Below, one piece after another: positions 19,116-25,675 of a stretch of DNA of 64,000 bases. Position 1 is the first letter of the stretch. Each line of letters opens with the position of its first letter. The notes below the pieces were generated by a model. It made no database searches. It was not told the origin of the DNA and worked only from the letters and a program-made list of their open reading frames with translations. Made by a program: the position numbers and the translations under genes. Where the stretch lies: positions 577,690 to 641,689 of the forward strand of contig NZ_BRXS01000006.1 of the NCBI RefSeq assembly GCF_030159095.1, given 5' to 3'. The stretch comes from Roseisolibacter agri. Lineage in GTDB: Bacteria; Gemmatimonadota; Gemmatimonadetes; Gemmatimonadales; Gemmatimonadaceae.

Positions 19116-19144
19116 ATGCTAGTCGGGGTCGCCGCGGCTGACAA
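19116..19144 (-). promoter_or_regulatory. Sigma-70-like promoter for the micro-gene or sRNA
   Basis: On the minus strand TTGTCA (19144-19139) and TAGCAT (19121-19116) are separated by exactly 17 bases. The predicted start point is near 19108-19110, followed by the terminator at 18944-18981. Confidence 0.55.
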
Positions 19145-19433
19145 GCGGCGCCGCGCATCGCGGCCTCGAGCATGTCGGCTCGGTGGCATGGCGCTCGCAG
19201 CATGACACAGTTGCCATGTGACGCCCGTCACCTCGAGCCGGGAGCTGGTCGCGCCCGCTCGCGGTCTGAACGGAGCGCCGGCGTGCAGGCCGGGCAGGCG
19301 TCGCCCGGACCGATGCACCGACGTGTCGTCGACGCCGTCAGCCCCGGACGCCGTGCCTCGCGCGCGCGGCGCCCGGCCGTCGCCCGTCGCGGCGTCCCCG
19401 CGCCGCGCCCATCCCGTATCCGAGGTGGAGCCC
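19145..19433. promoter_or_regulatory. Intergenic region with a CRP/FNR-like palindrome at 19217-19232
   Basis: No gene is seen here. The sequence TGTGA-CGCCCG-TCACC at 19217-19232 fits the CRP/FNR-class pattern TGTGA-N6-TCACA with one mismatch. It lies about 200 bases before the PEP-CTERM protein gene and 75 bases behind the micro-gene promoter. No clear promoter elements for the downstream gene were recognised. Confidence 0.4.
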
Positions 19434-20276
19434 ATGGTCCGCACGCCCCTCCGCAGCGCCGGCTGGTGTCTCGCACTGCTGCTGGCCGCCAGCCCAGTCG
19501 CGCTGGCAGCGCAGACGATCCGACCCACCGCCGGCTTCACCACCAACACGCTCGCGCGCAACGACGACGGCTCGACCGCAGCGGTGCCGCTCGGCTGGAG
19601 CTACAACTTCTTCGGCATCACCGGCAACTCCGTCTTCGTCAACAACAACGGCAACATCACGTTCGACAGTGGGCTGAGCGACTTCACGCCCGAGGCGCTG
19701 AACAATCGGCGCATCATCGCGCCGTTCTGGGCGGACGTCGACACTCGCCCCCTGACGTCCGGGATCACGACGTACGGCACGGGGACCCTCGATGGGCGCA
19801 ACGCGTTCTACGTGAACTGGCCGGGCGTTGGCTACTACAACCAGCACGCCGACAAGCTCAACACCTTCCAGCTCTTCCTGATCGACCGCAACGACACCGG
19901 CGTCGGCAACTTCGATTTCGAGTTCAACTACGGATCGATCCAGTGGGACGCGGGTGACCTCGAGCTGGGCGCCGGTAGCGCGGGCCGCGGCGCGCAGCCG
20001 GGTGCAGACTGCGCGCGCGCCGGCTACTCGAACGGCAGCGGCGTGGTCGTGGAGCTCCCGGGGTCCGGCGTCTGCGGCGCGCTCGTCGACGGCGGATCGA
20101 ACGCGCTGAGCGTGCTCGGTCGGGCCGCCTTCCAGGTGCGCGCCGGCCAGGTGCAGCAGGAGCCGCCCACGGGCGGCCCGGGGGGCTCGGTGGTGCCGGA
20201 GCCGAGCACGTATGTGCTCATGGCTACCGGCCTGCTGGGACTCGTGGGCGTCGCCCGCTCGCGGCGCCGCGCCTGA
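19434..20276 (+). CDS. Nidogen-like domain protein with PEP-CTERM sorting signal (280 aa)
   Basis: The ATG at 19434 follows an AGGTGGAG Shine-Dalgarno sequence. It starts with a signal peptide (LALLLAASPVALAAQ) and ends with a PEP-CTERM signal: VPEPSTYVLMATG, a hydrophobic helix and the basic tail RSRRRA. The middle resembles a nidogen extracellular (NIDO) domain: VFVNNNGNITFDSGL, RIIAPFWADVDTR, NTFQLFLIDR and FDFEFNYGSIQWD. PEP-CTERM proteins are processed by exosortase and usually end up at the surface or in exopolysaccharide. No exosortase gene is in the window. It converges on paaD across a strong hairpin. Confidence 0.88.
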   Translation: MVRTPLRSAGWCLALLLAASPVALAAQTIRPTAGFTTNTLARNDDGSTAAVPLGWSYNFFGITGNSVFVNNNGNITFDSGLSDFTPEALNNRRIIAPFWADVDTRPLTSGITTYGTGTLDGRNAFYVNWPGVGYYNQHADKLNTFQLFLIDRNDTGVGNFDFEFNYGSIQWDAGDLELGAGSAGRGAQPGADCARAGYSNGSGVVVELPGSGVCGALVDGGSNALSVLGRAAFQVRAGQVQQEPPTGGPGGSVVPEPSTYVLMATGLLGLVGVARSRRRA

Positions 20277-20300
20277 GCCACGCCCGACCCATCGCACGTG

Positions 20301-20334
20301 GAGGGGCCACCGCCGACGCCGGCGGTGGCCCCTC
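20301..20334. terminator. Bidirectional hairpin between PEP-CTERM gene and paaD
   Basis: A perfect 15-bp stem (20301-20315 with 20320-20334) with a four-base loop lies between two convergent genes, 24 bases after one stop and five bases after the other. The position fits a shared terminator. There is only a weak T-run. Confidence 0.7.
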
Positions 20335-20339
20335 GGCGT

Positions 20340-20969
20340 TCAGATCGGCTTGAACTCCTCGAACGGCTGCCGGCACGCGTTGCAGAAGTGCAGCGCCTTG
20401 CACGCCGTCGAGCCGAATGCGCTGCGCAGCGCGGTGTCGTGCGAGCCGCAGAAGGGGCATGGCACCCTCTCGGGCGCGGTGCCACGCCGTCGCAGCGTGA
20501 CGAGCGTCTCGCCCGCGGCCGCGCGCCCCGCGCCCGGCGGGGCGATGCCGTAGGCGCGCAGCTTCTCGCGCGTCGCGTCGCTCATCCAGTCGGTGGTCCA
20601 CGCGGGCGAGTACGTCGTGACGACGCGCGCGCTCGCCCAGCCGCACGCGCGCAGCGCGGCCAGCACGTCGCGCTCGATCTCGCGCATCGCCGGGCAGCCC
20701 GAGTAGGTGGGCGTGATGACGACGGTGAGCGCGTCGCCGTCGATGCGCACGTCGCGCACGATGCCCAGCTCCACCACGCTGACGACCGGCACCTCGGGAT
20801 CGGGCACCTCGTGCAGCGCGGCCCACACGGCATCGGCCGTGAGCGGCTGCGGCGGGATCTCGGGCGAGTCGGACGGAACGTCGAGCGACTCGGGCTCCCA
20901 GCCGTCGCCGAGCGCGCGCGCCAGGGCGGCCGGGTCCAGCGCCGCGCCCGGCCGACGGCGGTCTACCAC
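20340..20969 (-). CDS. paaD: Phenylacetyl-CoA epoxidase-associated protein PaaD (209 aa)
   Basis: Residues about 50-130 are a MIP18/DUF59 domain (VPDPEVPVVSVVELGIVRDV, TPTYSGCPAMREIERDV) and the C-terminus is a zinc-ribbon-like CPFC...CNAC pair, the architecture of PaaD. PaaD is needed for the multicomponent epoxidase, probably in Fe-S cluster maturation. The GTG start at 20969 overlaps the last bases of paaC, fitting translational coupling; the N-terminal 45 residues before the domain are longer than usual. It is the last gene of paaABCD. A paaE reductase gene does not follow; a hairpin and a convergent gene come next. Confidence 0.88.
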   Translation of the reverse strand: MVDRRRPGAALDPAALARALGDGWEPESLDVPSDSPEIPPQPLTADAVWAALHEVPDPEVPVVSVVELGIVRDVRIDGDALTVVITPTYSGCPAMREIERDVLAALRACGWASARVVTTYSPAWTTDWMSDATREKLRAYGIAPPGAGRAAAGETLVTLRRRGTAPERVPCPFCGSHDTALRSAFGSTACKALHFCNACRQPFEEFKPI

Positions 20970-21820
20970 GTCGCGCCCGGGTGCGACCGGGCCACGATCT
21001 GCATCTCGGCCAGCATGTGCCCGAGGTGCTCGGTATGCCGCCCGGTGCGTCCGCCGCGCGCCACGAAGGCGCCGCCCGGGATCTGCAGCCCGGCTTCCGT
21101 CATCACCTCGCGCACGCTCGCCTCCCAGCGCGGCCGCAGCGCGTCGAGGTCCGCGCCGATGCCGGCGGCGAGCATCGCGCGATCCACGTCGTCCATCAGG
21201 AACGGCTCGGACGTGAAGCGCCACAGGTCGTCGAGCGCGCGCTGCGCGCGGCGGTGGCTCTCGTCGGTGCCGTCGCCCAGGCGCACGACCCACTCGCCGC
21301 TGTGCCGCACGTGGTAGCGCGCCTCCTTGTGCGCCTTCGCCATCACGCCCGCGAGCGGCGCGTGCGCGCTGCGCGACAGCGCCTCGGTCACCAGCACGTC
21401 GTAGGCGTCGAACAGGAACTGGCGCACGAGCGTCACCGCGAAGTCGCCGCGCGGCAGCTCGACCAGCTGCACGTTGCGGAACTCGACGGCCTCGCGGAAG
21501 AACGCCAGCGCGTCCGCGTCGCGCCCCTTCCCTTCCTGCTCCGCCGCGAGGCCGAGCAGCGACGTCGCCTGCCCCAGCAGGTCGAGCGCGATGTTGCCGA
21601 GCGCGATGTCCTCCTCGAGGATCGGCGCGTGGCCGCACCACTCGGAGAGCCGGTGGCCGAGGACGAGTCGGTCGTCGCCGTGGCGGATCAGGTACTCGAC
21701 CAGCGGATCGCTGACGATGCCGGCGGTGGCCTGCGCGGGCGCGGCGGCGACGGGCGCCGTGCCGACGCCGTTCGTGCCGACCGGCGTGGTGGGCTCGGTC
21801 TCGCTCACGCGCTCGCTCAC
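20963..21820 (-). CDS. paaC: Phenylacetyl-CoA epoxidase structural subunit PaaC (285 aa)
   Basis: PaaC is a ferritin-like, catalytically inactive partner of PaaA in the 1,2-phenylacetyl-CoA epoxidase. Recognisable segments include HRLSEWCGHAPILEEDIALG, QATSLLGLAAEQEGKGRDAD, KEARYHVRHSGEWVVRLGDG and RTGRHTEHLGHMLAEMQ. The GTG start at 21820 overlaps the paaB stop by four bases (GTGA). The N-terminal 35 residues before the domain are low-complexity (Pro/Ala/Thr). It is co-transcribed with paaB upstream and paaD downstream. Confidence 0.93.
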   Translation of the reverse strand: MSERVSETEPTTPVGTNGVGTAPVAAAPAQATAGIVSDPLVEYLIRHGDDRLVLGHRLSEWCGHAPILEEDIALGNIALDLLGQATSLLGLAAEQEGKGRDADALAFFREAVEFRNVQLVELPRGDFAVTLVRQFLFDAYDVLVTEALSRSAHAPLAGVMAKAHKEARYHVRHSGEWVVRLGDGTDESHRRAQRALDDLWRFTSEPFLMDDVDRAMLAAGIGADLDALRPRWEASVREVMTEAGLQIPGGAFVARGGRTGRHTEHLGHMLAEMQIVARSHPGATW

Positions 21821-22200
21821 ACGCCCCGGACGCCGCGCGGCGCCTTGTAGAAGTGCGGATGCACGTAGGGCCGCTCGTTCATCGGGTCGAAGAAGGGGCC
21901 CGCGTCGCTCGGCGAGCTGGCGGCGATCGCGCCCGTGGGCACGACCCACATGCTGATCACCTTCCCGCGACGCCCATACACGTCGCGCGCGTTCTGCAGC
22001 GCGTGCCCCGCGTCCGTGGCGCGCACCGAGCCCGCGTGCTCGTGCGGCGCGCCCTGCGTCTCCTGCGTGAAGACCTCCCACAGCTGCCACTGGCCGTCGG
22101 CGATGGCGCCGTCGGTGGGCGCGCCGGCCGCCGGGGCCTTGGCGGTGGGGTCCTGCTCCTGGCCGGCGCCCTCGCCGACCGGCAACACGGTTCCGTACAC
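21817..22200 (-). CDS. paaB: Phenylacetyl-CoA epoxidase subunit PaaB (127 aa)
   Basis: A small subunit of the epoxidase complex. The conserved core is QWQLWEVFTQETQGAPHEHA, GSVRATDAGHALQNARDVY and WVVPTGAI. I chose the GTG at 22200, preceded by GGGAG at good spacing. This leaves an N-terminal extension of about 35 low-complexity residues compared with the usual roughly 95-residue protein, so a later start cannot be excluded. The stop overlaps the paaC start. Confidence 0.88.
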   Translation of the reverse strand: MYGTVLPVGEGAGQEQDPTAKAPAAGAPTDGAIADGQWQLWEVFTQETQGAPHEHAGSVRATDAGHALQNARDVYGRRGKVISMWVVPTGAIAASSPSDAGPFFDPMNERPYVHPHFYKAPRGVRGV

Positions 22201-22253
22201 GCTCGCTCCCGTTCGCGATGGATGCGTCAGTGCCGTCAGTGCCCGTTGGTGCC

Positions 22254-23225
22254 TCAGGCCGCGCGCGTCGCGCCGCGGGCCGCCTTCTTCTCGGCGTGCG
22301 CGGTCGCGGCCGCGCGCACCCACTCGCCGTCCTCGTGCGCCGCGCGGCGGGCCGCCACGCGCTCGCGGTTGCACGGGCCGTCGCCCTTCACCACCTGCCA
22401 GAACTCGTTCCAGTCGATCTCGCCGAACACCCAGTTGCCCGTCGCCTCGTCGAAGCGCAGCGACGGATCGGGGAGCGTCAGGCCCACGGCCTGCGCCTGC
22501 GGGATCGTGAGGTTCACGAAGCGCTGCCGCAGCTCGTCGTTCGTGTACTTCTTCACGCCCCAGCGCAGCAGCTCCGCGCTGTTCGGCGAGTCGCTGTCCG
22601 GCGGCCCGAACATCATCAGCGTCGGCCACCACCAGCGGTCCACCGCGTCCTGCACCATCGCGTGCTGCGCGGGCGTGCCCTGCGCGAGCGCGGCGACGCT
22701 CTCGAAGCCCTGCTTCTTGTGGAAGTTCTCTTCCTTGCAGACGCGGACCATCGCGCGCTTGTACGGCCCGTACGAGCAGTGCTTGGCGAGCGCGGTCTGG
22801 TTGACGATCGCGGCGCCGTCCACGAACCAGCCGATGACGCCCATGTCGGCCCACGTCAGCGTCGGGTAGTTGAAGATGCTCGAGTACTTCGCCTTGCCGG
22901 TGATCAGCTCCTCGAGCAGCTGCTGCCGGTCGACGCCGAGCGTCTCGGTGCCGCAGTAGATGTAGAGCCCGTGGCCGGCCTCGTCCTGCACCTTGGCGAG
23001 CAGCGAGAGCTTGCGGCGCAGGCTGGGCGCGCGCGTGATCCAGTTGCCCTCGGGCAGCATGCCGACGACCTCGGAGTGCGCGTGCTGCGACATCATGCGC
23101 ACGAGCTGCCGGCGGTAGCGCTCGGGCATCCAGTCCTTCGGCTCGATCGACTCGCCGCGCGCGATGCGCGCCTCGAACTCGGCGAGGAGGGCGGGATCCT
23201 CGGTCGGGGTGGCCTGCTGGGTCAC
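22254..23225 (-). CDS. paaA: Phenylacetyl-CoA epoxidase catalytic subunit PaaA (323 aa)
   Basis: The di-iron catalytic subunit that epoxidises the ring of phenylacetyl-CoA. Metal-binding carboxylate/His motifs are visible in [17 protein letters not shown] and [32 protein letters not shown] is diagnostic of PaaA. The GTG start at 23225 follows GAGGAG eight bases upstream and is preferred over an ATG at 23264 that has no Shine-Dalgarno site. It is the first gene of paaABCD and is divergent from an enoyl-CoA hydratase gene across a 163-base gap. Confidence 0.95.
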   Translation of the reverse strand: MTQQATPTEDPALLAEFEARIARGESIEPKDWMPERYRRQLVRMMSQHAHSEVVGMLPEGNWITRAPSLRRKLSLLAKVQDEAGHGLYIYCGTETLGVDRQQLLEELITGKAKYSSIFNYPTLTWADMGVIGWFVDGAAIVNQTALAKHCSYGPYKRAMVRVCKEENFHKKQGFESVAALAQGTPAQHAMVQDAVDRWWWPTLMMFGPPDSDSPNSAELLRWGVKKYTNDELRQRFVNLTIPQAQAVGLTLPDPSLRFDEATGNWVFGEIDWNEFWQVVKGDGPCNRERVAARRAAHEDGEWVRAAATAHAEKKAARGATRAA

Positions 23226-23295
23226 GGCGGTGCTCCTCGGGTGGCTCGGGCGGCGGCCGGGCATGATCGCCCCGGACGGCCGCGCTGGTCTGGGT

Positions 23296-23306
23296 GGTAA
23301 TATACC
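23296..23306. promoter_or_regulatory. AT-rich palindrome in the paaA / enoyl-CoA hydratase divergent promoter region
   Basis: GGTAATATACC is an interrupted palindrome and the only AT-rich patch in the 163-base gap. It provides TATATT on the minus strand and TAATAT on the plus strand, so it may hold -10 boxes for both directions. No good -35 boxes were found. Confidence 0.4.
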
Positions 23307-23388
23307 CCGCGTCGTACGGCCAACGCAGACGTCCCGCCCGCGGGTTCAGCCCCGCGCCGGCCGCGTGGCCAGCCCCTCTCCGAGACCC

Positions 23389-24195
23389 ATGTCGCCCGAC
23401 AACCGCACGCCCGCCGCACCCGCCAGCTCCGAGCCGCCGCTGCCGCCCGAGGGCGCGGTCGATGTCCAGATCGCCGACGGCATCGCGACCGTCCGCTTCG
23501 GCCACCCCAAGAGCAACTCGCTCCCCGGCTCCCTGCTCCGCGCGCTGGCCGCCCGCATCCGCGAGGTCGGGCAGGATCCGGCGACGCGCGTCATCGTCCT
23601 GCGCAGCGCGGGACAGGGCCCGTTCTGCGCGGGCGCGTCGTTCGACGAGCTGGTGGCGATCGACGGGCCGGAGCGCGGCCGCGAGTTCTTCAGCGGCTTC
23701 GCGGGCGTCATCCTGGCGATGATCCGCGCGCCGCAGTTCGTGGTCACCCGCGTGCACGGCAAGACGACGGGCGGCGGCGTGGGCCTGGTCGCGGCGTCGG
23801 ACTACGCGCTCGCCACCGCGGGCGCCGCCTGCAAGCTGAGCGAGCTCGCCGTCGGGATCGGCCCGTTCGTCGTCGGCCCTGTGATCGAGAAGCGCATCGG
23901 CAACGCGGCGTTCGGCGCGATGTCGGTGGACGCCGACTGGCGCGACGCCGCGTGGGCCGAGCGTCACGGGCTCTATGCGCGCGTCGTCGAGGACGTGCCC
24001 GCGCTCGACGCCGCGGTGGACGCCGCCGCGCGCCGCCTCGCGTCGTTCAATCCCGAGGCGATGGCCGAGATCAAGCGCGTCGTCTGGGCCGGCACGGAGC
24101 ACTGGGACGAGCTGCTCGCGGAGCGCGCGCAGATCAGCGGCCGCCTCGTGCTGTCGGACTTCACGCGGGCGGCGATCGCGAAGTTCAAGGCCTGA
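23389..24195 (+). CDS. Enoyl-CoA hydratase/isomerase family protein (268 aa)
   Basis: A crotonase-fold protein: oxyanion-hole segments GPFCAGASFDELVAID and VHGKTTGGGVGLVAASDYAL. The usual second catalytic Glu region reads KLSELAVGIGPFVVGP, where SELAVG keeps one Glu. The N-terminal 25 residues are Pro/Ser-rich. It is divergent from paaA and could supply the PaaF (2,3-dehydroadipyl-CoA hydratase) step that is otherwise missing, but its sequence resembles generic enoyl-CoA hydratases more than PaaF. ATG at 23389 is the best start. An inverted repeat follows 58 bases after the stop. Confidence 0.8.
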   Translation: MSPDNRTPAAPASSEPPLPPEGAVDVQIADGIATVRFGHPKSNSLPGSLLRALAARIREVGQDPATRVIVLRSAGQGPFCAGASFDELVAIDGPERGREFFSGFAGVILAMIRAPQFVVTRVHGKTTGGGVGLVAASDYALATAGAACKLSELAVGIGPFVVGPVIEKRIGNAAFGAMSVDADWRDAAWAERHGLYARVVEDVPALDAAVDAAARRLASFNPEAMAEIKRVVWAGTEHWDELLAERAQISGRLVLSDFTRAAIAKFKA

Positions 24196-24252
24196 GCCGG
24201 CGCGCCGGACCCGAACGGCAACGGCAGCAAGGATGAAGATCTGAACAGATCG

Positions 24253-24319
24253 GATAACGACGGATGGCTCCGCGTGGGCACGATGTGGGTCGCGCCGCAC
24301 GGAGCCATCCGTCGTTATC
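24253..24319. repeat. 20-bp perfect inverted repeat with imperfect outer arms
   Basis: Arms 24253-24272 and 24300-24319 are exact reverse complements around a 27-base loop. The flanks continue as an imperfect match (about 16 of 21 bases from 24235 and to 24336), so the full structure is about 100 bases. It occupies the whole gap between two convergent genes. It could be a bidirectional terminator, or a copy of a dispersed palindromic repeat; base composition is lower in GC than the surroundings. Confidence 0.75.
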
Positions 24320-24360
24320 AGATCCTGTCCGATCTTATCCTTGCAAATGCAGCTCGCCGT

Positions 24361-25599
24361 TCAGGCGTTCCTGGCCGCCGCCTGGAACGACTCCCGGTAC
24401 CCGCCCGCGATCACGCGCGCCGTCGCCGCGCGCCCGATCTCGCGCAGACGCTCCGCCGCCGCGAACAGCGTCCCGACGTCGAACGGCACGCCCGCGCGGC
24501 GCGCCAGGTACTCCTCGGCCGCCGTCAGGTAGCCCATCATCCCGCCGAGCTCCGTGTGCGCGTACACCTTGCCGGCGGCCAGCAGCGCCAGCTCGCCCGC
24601 GGGATCGGGCATCGCGAGGTTCTCCGAGCCGCACACCACGCGCACCGACGCGTTGCGCGCGATCGTCTCGATCGCCGGCGCGTCGAGCGAGCCACCCGAC
24701 GCGTTGACCACCAGCGCGTCGAAGGGCTGCGCCAGGAACTCCGCCTTCGTCTCGAGCGGCCACGCCGGCACGCCCTCCCCCTCCAGCGCGGCGCGCGTGT
24801 CGGCGCTCAGCTCCAGCACCTGCACGCGCGTGCCATGCTCGCGCAGACGGCCGAGCATGTGCTTCCCGATGTTCCCCGCGCCGACCAGCCCCACGCGCGC
24901 GTCGGCGAGCGCGATCCCGCACGCGTCGAGCATCCCGTGCAGCAGGTGCAGGTTGCCCTCGCCCGTCGGCTTGGACGTGTCGGCGAGCATGCTTCCCTCG
25001 AAGCGCGCGTGCATGTACGCCAGCGACGGCGTCGCGCCGTCCGACATGATGCCGTGGCCCAGGTCCTGGCCCGTCGTCACGTGGATGCCGCCGGTCGCGT
25101 CGCAGTCGCGCAGGCACGCGACCGCGAAGTCGAGCAGCGCACGGTCGTTCGGCTGCCCCACGCGCGCGTCCGGCGTCGGCCGCAGCACGCACTTCCCGCC
25201 CACGATGCGGTCGAGGTGCTCGCGCACCAGCGGTCCGCCCACCCGCAGCACGCGCGACCAGTACACCTTCTCCTCCATCCCCATCGCCAGCCCGACCGCC
25301 TCGCGATCCGTGTCGAAGTCCGGCCGCGCCGTGCGGCTCTCGGGCGCGATGCGGAAGCCGCCGAGCGACAGCTTGCCGGAGCCCGGCGCGGCGTGGGTGG
25401 CGATGCTCAGCCGCCAGCCGGTCGGCGCGTGCTCGTAGCGGTAGACCCAGAGGTCGGGCGACAGCGAGTCGGCGACCGCCGGCTCCAGCGCGCGCACCTG
25501 CGCGGGATCGAGGACGACGCGCGTGGTGGACGCGGGAAGGGTCGTGGACGAGAGATCCAGCACGAAGCGTTGGATGATGCGTGAGACGGGACGACGCAC
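24361..25599 (-). CDS. Glu/Leu/Phe/Val dehydrogenase-like NAD-binding protein (412 aa)
   Basis: The C-terminal half has a Rossmann motif (VGLVGAGNIGKHMLGRL) followed by VQVLEL, VCGSENLAMPDP and AHTELGGMMGY. The N-terminal half has AVGLAMGMEEKVYW, VGGKCVLRPTPDAR and VTTGQDLGHG, which line up loosely with the substrate domain of leucine/phenylalanine dehydrogenases (GMTYKNA, GGGK, TAEDVG). The match is remote, so a specific substrate is not assigned. Reversible deamination of an aromatic or branched amino acid would fit the neighbourhood (inference). The start is GTG at 25599; TAGATT about 30 bases upstream may be a -10 box. Confidence 0.6.
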   Translation of the reverse strand: MRRPVSRIIQRFVLDLSSTTLPASTTRVVLDPAQVRALEPAVADSLSPDLWVYRYEHAPTGWRLSIATHAAPGSGKLSLGGFRIAPESRTARPDFDTDREAVGLAMGMEEKVYWSRVLRVGGPLVREHLDRIVGGKCVLRPTPDARVGQPNDRALLDFAVACLRDCDATGGIHVTTGQDLGHGIMSDGATPSLAYMHARFEGSMLADTSKPTGEGNLHLLHGMLDACGIALADARVGLVGAGNIGKHMLGRLREHGTRVQVLELSADTRAALEGEGVPAWPLETKAEFLAQPFDALVVNASGGSLDAPAIETIARNASVRVVCGSENLAMPDPAGELALLAAGKVYAHTELGGMMGYLTAAEEYLARRAGVPFDVGTLFAAAERLREIGRAATARVIAGGYRESFQAAARNA

Positions 25600-25675
25600 G
25601 CGCGCTCGATCGTCGCGCGCCCGTACAATCTAGCCGGTCGGCCGCCGGCCCCCTGGGAGTCTCGGCGCCGGCGCC

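Noticed and set aside
24245..24336. Short open frames through the palindrome (both strands)
   Set aside because: They exist only because the palindrome is stop-poor; they have no ribosome-binding site and mirror each other across the repeat.
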